Source of the DNA: Wuchereria bancrofti
Taxonomy: Eukaryota > Nematoda > Chromadorea > Rhabditida > Onchocercidae
Length of the DNA: 64,000 bases
Assembly (NCBI GenBank): GCA_005281725.1
Contig: SSBO01000001.1
Location: 5,006,399 to 5,070,398 of the forward strand
Reading direction: 5' to 3'
The notes under the pieces are model-generated. The model was given only the letters and a program-made list of their open reading frames with translations. It was not told the origin of the DNA and made no database searches. Made by a program: the position numbers and the translations under genes. Shown piece after piece: positions 38,584 to 51,673 of this stretch; within the stretch, counting starts at the first letter, position 1, and each line of letters opens with the position of its first letter.

Positions 38584-40800
38584 ATGGATTACTGTTCTAT
38601 TGCACTCCTGGTGATCTTTTCAATCGGTGGAATGATTCATCCCGCAACAGAAGGTTTCTTGGATGATCATCCAGATTCTTATTGGCTGGTAGTGGATGTG
38701 CTAGACATCGAGTGGCGAAAAAGATGCTTAACAAATGCCGGTTGCGCGGAACCAAGATTTCAAGTAGTCAAAATCAATACTGCCAACAATGAAGCTAATT
38801 TAATTAGCTGGCCTGTTACACTTAAATTAGCTGAGGTAAATCACCAATAAAACGTTTGCATAAACACTGTATTACTTCCAAATCATTTAGTTAAATTTTA
38901 ATTAATTCATGTTTCATACATGTTGTTATAATAAAGTGGCAACATAGCAATGAAGGTTAAGAATTTTCTAAACTTTCAGTTAAGTAACTCTAAAAGTCCA
39001 CCATTCCTCATGAATATAATAATCACTTGATTCCTGATCATCCGGAAAAAAGTTTTATTTCGAGCACTGACATTTCAAGAAACTATAAAGTGTTCTTTTC
39101 ACTTTTGTCCAAAAGCCATCGTCTGAAGAAACATCATTCATAATGTAATACACTTAAAACTTTCTACCAGAATAATTCGGAACCAATAACTTTTGAATTC
39201 TCAGACCAAAAATGGTCCAAACGAGAAGTTGGCACATTCTATTCCACTGATTAATGATACACACAGTTCAAATAGTTAGTAATTGAAGTAGTGAGATATT
39301 GTACTCTAGTTTTCTTAAACGTCAAGACATCGGGGATCAGGATCTGTGTAATTTCTATACCAGTTTGTCTAAACTTATTGCTTTCTAAAAATATGTTCAA
39401 GAGCACTTCGCAACTTATGCAAATGCCTTTGAAAGCGAAAAAAAGTTATAGTTGGAAAAACTTAGGATTTAATTTGTGAAATAAGTTAAGTGCGAACTGT
39501 TTCATTCTTATCTGTCATAGCGCTTTGCATATTTTCAACAGTAGCATAATTTTCGAAAATTTTGGACCTAATGCTGAAAATCATGATTTTGAAAAATTTT
39601 AACTTATATCAACTTCTCTAAAGTTATTGCTTTTATGAGAACGCATAATGTTAAAGATTTCTGATTTTTATGCAAAAGGAAATTTAATATGTAACATGTG
39701 CTCTTCATGATTTACTTCCATAGAAAGCAACCGATTTCAACTGACTATTTCCATTGATTTCAGACACGAAATGAAATGATTACTATTTTCTTCACAGAGA
39801 TTCTTCTTGTTCCATTGCTTCTTTAAAATTTTGCAGGAAACTTCACGTTTATTCATATCGCATTGGATATCAAGAAGTGTTAGCGATATTGTCTTAAAAT
39901 GTGAAGTGGCTGGCTTAGATCCTACGTACGGATTTCCGAGGATATGTGACACTACTCCTTCCAAACGAATTCTTGACGATGAAGTTTTCTCATAAATTAC
40001 CTTTCAAAACTTAAATAATTTCTCACTCTAAAAGATATTAATTTTATAGAACGATTACCGACCATCAACGAAGCAATATTCAAGCAATGGGAAACTTGTC
40101 TTAGAGGTGAAAGGGAAATGTTTCAATGCATCACTTGCTCTAAAGAAATACGATCGTTGTCCAACTTGTGTGGAACATCGGAGTATTGCCGTCATTGAGC
40201 AAGTCCTAACCTTTTCACTGCATAAAATATTCATTTCCCTTATTTAGGAGAAATAAAACTGTGCTCCTTTAAGAATCAATAATGAATGAATTATATTAAT
40301 TGTTGATTTCTTAACGCTAAAATTAAAGGAATCGTATAAAACACTAAAAACTATCAGATAATTATTTCGCCTTTTTAATTTTTGATGATAAGCATGATAT
40401 GAAATAATTTCAGTACACTGATCCGGAAGCGAGCAACGATCTCTTTCACGGCAGCAACCAGTTTCTGTATGCTGTGGTGATCTTGTCAGCATTTACAGTT
40501 ATTTTAACAACAGCACTTGCTTGTTTATTGATTGCTTTCCTGCATCAGAAACATCAGTTAAACGTGTCCACGTCTAAAGAACTCTTACGTTCAGAACTAC
40601 CAACACATCCGTTACGCACCTATGAGGATGACTTGAGGTTATTACTTTTCCAGATGACAGCAACTATTATTCTGGTCATTCATATCCCAAATTATTAATC
40701 ATTGTTAATTACAAATACGATGAACTATGGGAACAGGTACCAACAATACACCCACAATTGTCATGTCGAAGTTTCAAAAACAAAAATAATTTCAGACTAA
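38584..40800 (+). CDS. Single-pass membrane protein, paralogue 3
   Basis: Exons 38584-38835, 39837-39983, 40050-40202, 40414-40637, 40737-40800; phases 0,0,0,2; 279 aa. Start MDYCSIALLVIFSIGG is signal-like. The ectodomain has EWRKRCLTNAGCAEPRF, then KCEVAGLDPTYGFPRICD and GKCFNASL...CPTC (sequon NAS). A hydrophobic helix at about 202-226 is followed by HQKHQ. The tail is short (about 53 aa) and, after YQQYTHNC, unlike the paralogues. The last exon depends on acceptor GGGAACAG|GTACC, weaker than the others; reading through exon 4 instead gives a short hydrophobic end. It matches paralogue 1 better than paralogue 2. Family unrecognised. Confidence 0.85.
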
Positions 40801-43800
40801 TGCCTCCTTCATTTATGGGTCCTATAACAAATGTGATGGCATGAGCCCAGTCGAATTGTCGGAAAACTTCACCAAGTTCTTCTTTTGGAACTTCCTGTTG
40901 AAATATAAAACGAGCAGATAAAATTTATAAATTTCAATCTCCAACTTTTGTCATATGAAATGCTGTAAATTGCGTCGGTTTTTGATGCGTGCTTGTGGGA
41001 TATTTTATGGAAAATTTCTTGTTTCAAAATAACTATTCAGTATTAAATGTTTATCCAGTATGCATTGTGCTTGTTTCATGCTAAAGTTCACCCAACATTC
41101 GTCATCTAACTAATAATTTCAATACAATAAACTTCCTAGAAAGTTCTTTAAAGTTAATTTTTTGAATTTTATTTCATTGGTGACGATCAGGATTTCAATT
41201 TACTCTTTCGTGTCGTTTGAAAATGAAAATTTACATTGCAGTGCAGCTTAGCCGCTCGAAAAGAGATGATTTTTGAAAACAATTTTTAAACATTTTGATA
41301 AAGAAGCGATATAAAAGTGTCAATCTGAATCACCATAGGAAATATCCATGAGAAGTGATAAAGTTCAATTTTGAAAAAATCAAATAAACCCACATTGAAT
41401 TACAATCAGGTTTTAATGTTTGTTTTTCTGGATTTCTGTGTCACAGTAATTCTTTATTCATTCGGGAACATTCGCAAAACCTAAGTAAAATTACTTGAAA
41501 ATTATTGACTTAGTATTCAATTACAAAACAATTTCATCAGAAAAGATCGACAAAGGAACAGTTGAAACGAATGCTATCGTGAGTTAATGTATTGCTATTA
41601 GCACATCTCGATGTCACTACTTGTATTTGCTAAATTTCCTATTCAATTTTCATTACATAAACAACCTTACTCATTTCAATATGATATGACGAGGTGTCAG
41701 GAAATATTCAGGAATACCGATCCAGCACAATGTGATATTTATTGTTCACCATTCCATTAGCAATATCGTTTATTTTTAAGTCAAGTTTTAACCAATATCT
41801 AATATGTATTGGGTAGTGACAGAGAAAATCACCAAACGAAATAAAAGAAAAAATATTTTTATTCTTTTTTTGGATGAAAGATTTTCTACAGTCTGCGACA
41901 GACATTTGATTGATGACATTGTTTAGAAGTCACTGCACCAATCTTAGTTATTTTATATAAGTTTTGTGATAAGCGTAAAGATAGATAAGAATAAGAATGT
42001 ATTGATATTGTTTAGAAGTATGGAAATTAATTGCTTCCAATGACCTCACTTCGTATATGTCATTTATTTCATAAAATTTATTATGTAGTGTTTGCTTTTG
42101 CTTCATTTTGATTTTCGAACTTTGCCTTGTCCCTGCAAAATGTTGAATGGTTTGAACTGAGGAAGTGCATTATAAGCAAAGCGTTGATTTGCTTTTATAT
42201 TGCTATTGGAGATTTTTTCGAGAAGCCTTTAACCATCAAATAATTTCATTTCTTAAAATTCGAACAGTCTGTAGTGGCGAAAGAAAACATTTGCTATGAC
42301 GACATCATTTGCTAAATGGTTTATTTCAAAAAATAAAGATTTACACATGCCCTCCTAGATACTCTCCATACGGTGAGCTTTTTTATTGGTGATACTATCT
42401 GTTCACATTCATCAACCTAAGCATCGTTATTCATTGGTGCCGATTACTTTTGTTCCCAACCTCTCTAAACATTTTACAATTTATTCAATAAATTTTCAAG
42501 ATTTTAAGTCCAATTTTGCGCAAAACTGTCAGTGCACTGATTTCATCTACTTAATTTAAAGCTAAGAATCGTAGAATAATTAGTGGCGTCCATCAAACCG
42601 ATCTATGTTCTACTCGAAACCTTTCAATATAAACGTTTCCGCTTAACAAAAAATTCACATCTTTCAAATGCAGTTTTATTTCTCCCTTCAGTCTCAAGTG
42701 AAACAGAAGGATCAGCAATATGAAAAGAGATTATACGATAGTATAGGAAACTTTCGTTTAATATGACCACGCTTTGGTAGAATTAGTTAGCTCTAGTGTA
42801 TATTCATATGCGACTTTTCAACTTGGTCTCAAAAAAAAAAAGTTAGAATAAATATGAATAAACTTTTCAATAAAGTGAAATTATGTCTAAGAGACTCATT
42901 TCAAGTAGTGAGTTAAGTTCGTGTAGGGATTTGATAAAATAAAACAAGCAAATGTGCTTCCTTTATCATTCAAATAGATCTAAGTACTGGACCAAACTGC
43001 TTTACTGCTGTCGTTTGGGAATTATCGGTTCTGAATCCCATCTTCAAATATAGTAAATCTCAATTATTTCAATAGCGATTTATCCAGCTGATATTTACTT
43101 GAACTTTATTTACATCTATTTCAATTGTTTGTTTAGATATTATTTATAAAATCTAATTGCATTTTTACCAGTTTATTAATTTGTTTGCCTTATCACCGAT
43201 TTACCTTGTTTCTATTCCTTAACAGTTTATCAGTTTATCTAATTCTATCAGTTGATAATAATACAGATGTTGTTTATGTGCAATAATATTTCATTAAGGT
43301 ATTCCTGAATAAATGTTTTATTTATTCAAATTTCCCTAATGGTAATATTGTGCTTTAAAAAACTTTCTAAATTTGTGTTTATATCACATTTCTACAACGT
43401 GTTGTATAGAAATTTTGTTTTTAGCATATTTGACAGTTTGGCTGTGTAGAAAATCGCTTGATATAAATAATTCACACTGTGAAGGTGTGATGTTAACAAT
43501 AATTAATTAATCATATCAATAGATATGTTATCAGAGTATAATATTCTATTTCACTGTTAGCTGTTCAGAATTTTTAGAGTCAATGAACGCTTTTTCTTGA
43601 AATTTGTTGATTGACTAATCACCTTCATTTCTTCCTGTATGTTTTTTTATTGCCGATCGCGTCCCACCATCAGTTGTTTATCACTGTTTTTTATCATCAC
43701 TTCCTCTCATAATTATTACCATTGTCGTTATTATTAGTTTCATAGCTGTTAGTATTACTAATATAGCAGTGCATTAATGCAAATGCAGTTATTTTGATCA

Positions 43801-45210
43801 TACTTATTGCTTACTTAATCACCATGGGTTATTATCCATTAGTTTAATTTCGTTATTTTTACTCAAAACAATGGGAAATGTGAGATCTTATGTTTGTTTA
43901 CAAATATTGACTCGTTAACAATGTATAACATTAGAGTAAGACTTCGGAACAACATTAGTTAAATTGCCAATTTAAATACGTATCACTTTCATGGCTTTCA
44001 TAAATTTGTTGATTTCATTTGTGAATTTCATTGTCCTTCTGAAAAATCAAATTTAAAATAGTATGGGAGATATTTTATTCAATTTCGATTTGCTGATTTC
44101 TATTTCGCTTAAAATGCCAAGTCAAGTTCTGGTCCAATTTAATTACTTTATCTGTTTTGAAAGGCTTGTTATCATTAATAATTATGATGTGTAGTTCTAT
44201 CTAAAACAAAACCGATTTTATATTCAACTTCGTTCGCTGAAAGAGAACTGTAGCCGTGGTAGTAAGATAATTATTATTAGTTATGTCTGCTGAAATTACT
44301 ACTGTTTGCTACAGAAGACGTATTCCACATGTGATTTTGACATTAAGATAATAAGAACGCTGAACGATAGAATGAATGGCACTTCAATCGGTGACAAAGA
44401 AACAATGTTCCATTTTGGCATACAAATCGGAAATAAAACGTTATGCGTTTAAACCATATGTTTGCATTCATTGTTTCGTCTTTTCAGCTATAAAGCTCTA
44501 AAAAATTTACCGATAGTGTAATGATTCATTACTTTCAAGTTAAAAGTACGATTTAAATTTTATCGAAAGTTTAAAAAGTCAGAATACTAGCCATCCTACT
44601 GAAGACCTCTTTTCAACTTCATTCCAACATTATTTTAGGGAGAGGAAAGATAATTACTGATATCATCATATAACGTATAATGTTGTAGTCTCATTATCAG
44701 TAGTCTATTGAAATGTTCCAACTAATGTGCGATTTTGAACATCATACAAATATCGGTCATTTGACCGGTGCAGTGTCTAATTCATTAGTTTACGATTATT
44801 AAATGGCAATTTTTATTGCATTACTGAATAGTCAGTATGGTTATTTTGCACTCACAGGTGCAATGTCTATGATTATTAGCATCGATCAGTTGCATAAAAA
44901 AGAATCTCCGCAGTTGCATCTAACAAATACTTCTTTTTTGCTGACGGAGAATTTTTTTACCAGAATAGATATATTAATATTCAAATTATAAATTATTCCA
45001 TACTGATATTAATATTCAAATTGTTTCGGTTTATATAATACCGTAATTCCTGTAATTTGCACTCTCATTAAATGTTCTAGAAGATTTGATCGACCTTTTG
45101 ACCTCTCTCGTAGTTTGACCTCTTTCGAGTAAGCTGTTTGCAGGGGCAGTTTTTCTAGTATATCAACTTTTCAGAATTAATGATGCAAATGGCATCCTGT
45201 GTGGTGAAAT
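40801..45210. other. Intergenic, no gene seen
   Basis: A+T-rich spacer between paralogue 3 and the SBSPON-like gene, with a poly-A run near 42831. No supportable exon or RNA gene. Confidence 0.45.
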
Positions 45211-45216
45211 AAGAAA

Positions 45217-48150
45217 ATGTTTATCGGTGTGTCAGAGTGGCTGCTAACAGTGCTGTCTATTGTGTTGATCCTGGTACCGATTATTCACTCCGGTTGTTAC
45301 CAAAAGCAGTTATGCTGCTTAGGATTTAACTTTACTTGTATCGGAATTGACAATGGAATTGGTCATATACCTGTAAAATTTCGTCGGCAAAGGTTGAAGA
45401 AAGATCGAAAAGGCAAATGGGATCCTGCTGTTTATAATAGAAAAATGAAACGAAACGACAAATTGGAGTTGCGAGAATTGATTCCTTTGGATAGTAGGGG
45501 ATTTGGAGCGCTCAGTAATCATGGTTAGTTATTTTTGTGAAGGATTCACTTTCTCGTTACTAATTCCAAAATGAGATAAACCGGTGCTTTGACTTGATCC
45601 TCTGATGTTAATGATTTTATAGCACAAATGCTTTTGTAATGAAATTCTACGGCAGAAATAATGTTGCGAAGTTTAATTGATTGAGTAAACAGGCAGTAGA
45701 AGAGTTCATTTTTTTTTCGTATTTATCTCTTTTCCCTCCGTTCCATTCCATTCATTCTAATAAGCCATCGTTTCGTTGCAACAGTAGCAAATATCTTGAA
45801 TCCTCGAATAACCATTTAAATAGGTTTTTATAATAACTCATGTTTCAGACTACGGTCTATTCGATGATTCTTTGAACAGTCAACAAGAACAAACTGAAGC
45901 AGTAAAACTCCTTAATAATACTACGGTATCGCCATTTGTTCGTTATCAACTCATTTTCGGTCAGCCATTTTACCCCAAAGGACAACAGCCGGAAGCAACA
46001 CTTTATTATCAACGCCACAAACTTATCCGGTATTTGGGTCTGCTGTGAATGTTAATTGAATATTTAATTTAAGATGTTCTCACTACTATAAGATTATTTT
46101 ACATAAAGTTAGAAGTATCGCCAAGACAAATGCTTATGAAAGAAAGTATAGATTTAAAAATTTTTCTTACCAATAAGAAAGGGAATGATTTTGCAGGAAA
46201 TCGTTTTTTCTTGAGGAAATCATGTTTTTTGAAGTTCACATCCTATCAGTTTAATGTCATTTGTTGTTTCATGATTGTTAATTATATTTTTTATGCTGTC
46301 GAGAAATAATATTCAAATGACATTATCACTGTAGGACTTTGTTTTCATGGTTTCTTGAATTAATGTTTTAAGAAAAAATTATGAAAGATTATCGTGAAAT
46401 GATCTCAAAAAGTTATAGACTTTTACATTTAATTGCTTATTTCAGGTATTCATTACTGAATCGTCATATTCCATTAACAGTGAAGGATTTCCGAAGAATC
46501 GAGTGGCCAAATCATGTCAATAAGTTGGCATTTTTGAGAAATACCGCCTATGATAACTTATGCTATTGTGATGAGAAGTGTGTGATATTTGATGATTGCT
46601 GCTCCGACTACTCATTCGTATGCCAATGTACGTTTCCCTTCATAGAACTGTGAACGGGCTGAGAGTGTACATTACTCACAGAGCTTAAAGTTTGCAAATT
46701 TTAACTTTAACTCACTTTGAAATGTTATTTTTGAAATGATTAAATAAAAATTAACTTTCCGTGCATTTTATAAAGTATCAGATTTGAAATCGGTTAATTA
46801 GGATTCCATATACAGCATCTGATTGTGTTGTCGGCGAATGGTCAGCTTGGTCTCAGTGTATTCCGGATCAGGGAAGTTGTAGAACTGGTGTGCAAACCCG
46901 AAAGCGTACCATCGACAGGAAACCAGAGCACGGTGGAATTGAATGTCCATCACTGGTCGAAAAGATGAGTTGCTTCAAAGAATGTCCACAACCTAGGAGG
47001 CGACACCAACCAGGTTTATTTTGTAAAGAATTTTGAAAGCAAAAAGAATGTTTATAATAATTATTTAGTAAATGAGGAGGCAAATTTTTTTCAAAGCAAT
47101 TTAAAATTGTTCATATACACTATCAAAAAGGAAATGCTGGCAGGTAGGTTAACTTAATTGGATTCGTCGTGACAGATATATTTGAAAGTTCTTTCTGGTA
47201 TGCTGAAACGATTGTTCTTTAAAATCAGTTTCCTTTTTCGGTCGTTTCAGACAATTTTTTAAAAATCATCTAACTTTCCATAATTTCAAAACGACATTTT
47301 AACTGTTTAGGAATTACACCTGTAGCGCTTCTGCTGGATTATTCATACAACAAAACACGTGAAAGATTCAGTCGGAGCAATATTTACAAGAAAATAATTG
47401 GTATAGGAAACAATTTGCTTTAGTTAGTTTTCATTACTGAAATGTTTAATAATTATGAATGTTAATGACATCTTTGGTGTTGAATTTTTGGATTTCAATA
47501 TCTTGAAAAGTATTCTAAAATTGATAAATTATGTTTAAACTTGTTAAAATTAAAATAGAAAAAAACTATCAGTAACAGCACATGTCGGTCCTTTTATTTT
47601 CTTGTTGAGCAGATTTTTTAGGAAAAGCAAAAATAATTGGTAAATTATTAGTCTATTAAACTTTAACCTATGGCTATTTAGCTACTGTGGAATTTATGAG
47701 TTAGGTTGGGTGAATTCAAACTGTATTGATAAAAAAATCGGTATTAAGCTTTATGCGAGCAATAATATCTGTGTAGAATGTCAGCCAGAAGCGCAAGTGC
47801 ACAGTAATGCCAATAAGTAAGTTGCTTAATCTTTTCTGGCAATTTTTACTTCATTTTTCAATAATCTTTCAGTCTTAACAATAGCAAAACATTTAGCTCG
47901 TTGCTAGAACTCGAGATGTGTTGCAAGGTGGTTAGTCACTACGATTAGAGCAAACGTCTGCATTCAGGTACCTAAGGGGAACTTCTGTCTTCTTTGTAGA
48001 TGCACATCTGATCTGAATGACGGAGAAACTGGATTCTGGAAATTGATTGGACCGAAATCATGCAATGGTATCTGGAAAAGGTTATTCAGGACAGATAATT
48101 GTCGCTGTGAAATAGAATTTCCGAAGCACGATGCATTTTTGTTTGTTTAA
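45217..48150 (+). CDS. Somatomedin-B and thrombospondin type-1 domain protein (SBSPON-like)
   Basis: Exons 45217-45523, 45849-46029, 46446-46627, 46816-47013, 47311-47400, 47682-47816, 48000-48150, roughly 415 aa. Signal peptide about 1-25 (WLLTVLSIVLILVPII), then a first Cys group CYQKQLCCLGFNFTC. Exon 3 holds a somatomedin-B half, CYCDEKCVIFDDCCSDY. Exon 4 is a TSP1 repeat with WSAWSQC, TRKRTI and CFKECP. The last two exons match the SBSPON C-terminal region (YCGIYELGWVNSNC, ICVECQPEAQ, GFWKLIGPKSCNGIW, DNCRC). It is a secreted extracellular-matrix protein. The join between 47400 (phase 1) and 47682 (needs phase 2) does not keep frame, so a micro-exon between them is probably missing from my model. 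Family call is secure. Confidence 0.88.
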
Positions 48151-50505
48151 AATTAACAATGGTAGTATAGAGAATGGAAATGAAAATCATGCAAGAAAGT
48201 GTTTATGTGATATTTATGTAACTATTTCCTGTAGTAGAATGTTAAATTAGACTAACATTTATCATTTCTTTACCTGAAATACCTCACGATATGTCAGTAT
48301 CACGACATGCCTGAGTTGGCTTCTCACTTCCAACTTCGTTTCGTTCCAATAGGGAAAAAAGGCCATGCAATTTTTGTCGTTAATTATACACTGAAATTTA
48401 TAGAACATTGTTATATGGTGCATTACTGTACTGATTAATTAACCCAAAATCAATCAGTGAAATTATTTATAGGCACCGTCAATTTGATTCCTTATTACAA
48501 ATGTACAATAATCAATATTTCTTACTTTCATCAAATTTTTGCATTGAAGCATTATTAGTTTATTTTAATTTTATTGCTTCTCTGACTTCTTCGAATTATT
48601 AGAAATTGGAGGATTGCGAAAATTAATCCAAAAAGTTGATGAAAACGCAATAATTGATTAATAGAAAAGGAAACCTGAATTCCATGCCTAACCTAACTGT
48701 AGGCAAGTTATTGCACCTAGTTTGTTCAATCTTTGCTTTCCATTGTCGATACCTTATCCATTCTCCTCTGTACAGCAGAAAAATGGTAACCCATCATTAC
48801 TATTTCCTAACTACAGAAAGTAAGTTATTCTTACCACTCTATTGAAATTTTGAAGGGAGTACAACTTTAATTGATTTTCAATAGATAATTGAGTTCTGCT
48901 TTATCAATGAAATTATCGACATAACATTTCATCTCAAGTTATTATCAATGTTGGGAAATGAATTTTATTGATCAGTTCTTTGTTTCATCAGGGATGATAA
49001 TATATAGCAGTGGCAATAAAATTTCAGTTGATAAAACCGAATAAATGTCACTTTCTTTTTATAAATATGATTAAATTGAGTCAAATTGTATTTAATTGGA
49101 AGAAATTAATTTCAGATTATTTGCACTAGTCTTCCATAATATCGATTACACTGAAAAAAGTGTGGTCTGGCTTAGCATGCTATGATTCATCTTTAAGACA
49201 TGATGAAAATAACATTGAGAAGCCAGATGTAGAAAGTAAAAGAGCCAAATAACCTAATTCGATTTAAATGACCTAAAAATTATTTCATCGAACATATTTG
49301 GATGATCTGGCAGGAATGGAAGAAAAAAATTTGGAGTTAAGATAGATTTTCGCTTTATTTTAATGATAAGTTCCGTATAAAGTTACCGTTACACTTGCAT
49401 GACATTTTATTGTTATAATGTTAACTGTCTGTAGTATTTTTGATAATGGCAAATATTCACTGATATCTTTGGGAAAGGAAGGATTATTTTCCGCAAAGAC
49501 GCATAAGTGGAAAAGTGAAAAAAATGCCTATTTAATAGCAATGAAGAGAATCAGCTCACTTCTTGATCTATAAGGGAGTAAATTATCAAGCGAATAAGTT
49601 GGAAATAAGTTAAAAAACAAGTAAAATAAATGAATAAATGATTAGATAATCAATAGTAAAAACATTCATCAAAGACCAATTTCAAATACTTCAATAATGT
49701 CATTTTGCGCATGAATTTTTATACTGAATTTTTATACCGGCAACATAATATCTGCAAAAACACAAATTCATTTTGTTGCAGCAAATTCCTTAACAAAAAT
49801 ATGTAATTTTAAATTAATAATCAGTTTAGAATACGGCTTACTGATAGCATTAAATTTTGAAGTACTTAAATTCGAAAATAATATCCAAAATAATTAAAAG
49901 ATACCTTTCATTAGCAAGAAATATCCCAAACAGTTCTAATTCTAAGAAATTTTTATAACAAACACTACAAATTGTTAAAATAATAGTAATAATATTTATC
50001 AAAATGAATTATTTACTTATTGTATAATATTTTAGTAAAATCTACAAAAAATTAATTAGCCACATTTAAAAAAAGTAAATAATTTTTTGAATAAATGTGG
50101 TAGGTATTTCTTATATGCAAACAAGAAACATTTGAATATTAAGAAGTGGAAATCAGTGACAGTCTTTGTGGTAAACTTTCTACATTATAGGGTAACTTAA
50201 AGAATTTCCAGGAAATCAATTAATGAAGAATGAAAAAGAAGCGTGAACTGATAGCACAAGCGCTTTATGCGGAAAGATTGTCGCCTCAAATAGATTGATG
50301 GTTCCCCTACTTTATTCGTTAACAGAAAACATTCCGATTACAATCAGCGTTTACAGTTGCTGATAATTAAAAAAGCTATTCTTTAAATGCTAAAAGGAAT
50401 AGTCTTGTTTGGTAAGATAACTTATTACTGTATTCAGAAGTTATGGTATGACCTCTTCTGCTCACATTAACAGAAACTACAAACCGGTTGTAAAAGATTT
50501 ATAAA
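48151..50505. other. Intergenic, no gene seen
   Basis: A+T-rich spacer between convergently transcribed genes, likely including the 3' UTR of the SBSPON-like gene. No supportable coding signal. Confidence 0.45.
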
Positions 50506-50510
50506 GAAAA

Positions 50511-51424
50511 CTATAATGTACCAAAACAATATTCCCACTGATAAAGTTCTGGTGATAAAACACCGACCTCAGTCACCCATACAACATCACCAACCTTTAT
50601 TGTTTCCTCAACATCTGGGAACAATTTCTTTCTTTTCCGCTTCTTCCCTCTGAAGTTTAATTCCAGAAGAAAATTTTGACCGAGATCGATAATTAAGAAT
50701 TTCTTTCATACATTCTTGAATTCCTTCCTAATAAGCCTCCCATTCCCCATTATCAAGCTTTTGTTTACGATCGCTGTTAGCATCTGTAAGCAATATGTGC
50801 AGTTTTGTGTAGTAAAACTCAATCCCCCTCTTATCTCACTTTTCATCCGATCCCAATATCATCATCTCAAATTCCCTTACTATCTTCTCCATTATTTATA
50901 ACCATTCATCCCTACACTGCTACAGTATGATTATAGTCATTTCTGATTTCCACCTTTGAAATCGATTTTAATTGACAACAACACATTTCACAATCTTTTG
51001 TTAAAGATTTTGAAAACATTTTAACAATTCCATTTGATAATGTCAAGTAGACGATGACACTGACATGACAATAATTTCAATTTTTATTATTATCAGTAAT
51101 TGTTATCAGTAACTAAAGCAGCTGATATTCTTTGCTTAAACTGCAATAGATTTTATCAAATCAATTGATCATAATCGAACGACCCTCAATTTCCAATTTA
51201 TTTCACTCACAACGATATAAGAAAAAAACCAGTCCCTTCCAGTGATCGCTATTATTTGTTCTTATCTGTTTCTCTCTTCTTTACCGACTCGTTTCTTCAC
51301 ACAAAAGAGAATCACAATGACTAATAAAGTACCTGTAAACTGATACCATCGACATTTCGCACCTTTCCGACTGGCAAAACCCATGAAATATCACTTTTGG
51401 ACTCGCAAGTTACGACATTATCCT
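50511..51424 (-). CDS. Unrecognised gene, at least two exons
   Basis: Exon 51424-51333 follows AAACTTCAG and reads DNVVTCESKSDISWVLPVG then KVRNVDGISLQ, ending at TTACAG|GTACTT (phase 0). A terminal block from about 50708 to a TAG at 50513-50511 reads FLIIDLGQNFLLELNFRG, a basic KKRKRKK run, then DVEETIKVGDVVWVTEVG. In between, another frame (IEFYYTKLHILLTDAN ... KLDNGEWEAY) has an Ig-like DNGEWEAY end. The first exon also recalls an Ig strand (VTCES...SWVLP), so a small Ig-domain protein is possible. Exon joins are unresolved; an upstream ATG (MSDWLIILFNHS) near 51600 could be the start. It lies about 0.25 kb downstream of twist on the same strand. Confidence 0.4.
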
Positions 51425-51469
51425 CTGAAGTTTGTTTACAAAAAACACAAAGGGACAGTTCTCTCTAAA

Positions 51470-51535
51470 TGTAATTTTTTTTATGTCCCATTCAAATAGC
51501 GAATCTTTTTTATGTCCTATTCAAACAGCAAAACT
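51470..51535. repeat. Imperfect 29-bp tandem duplication
   Basis: TATGTCC(C/T)ATTCAAA(T/C)AGC-type units preceded by T runs start near 51482 and again 29 bases later. Two copies only. Confidence 0.6.
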
Positions 51536-51673
51536 AAAATAAACAAAGCCCTAGAGTGGTAGTCTTTAGAGTGGTTAAAAAGGATAATAAGCCAATCAGA
51601 CATGGTTTCGGCCAACTTTGCCTATCAGAAAGACAATCCCTTTTGCGCTCTGGCTGATAGTTAACTTTATTGA

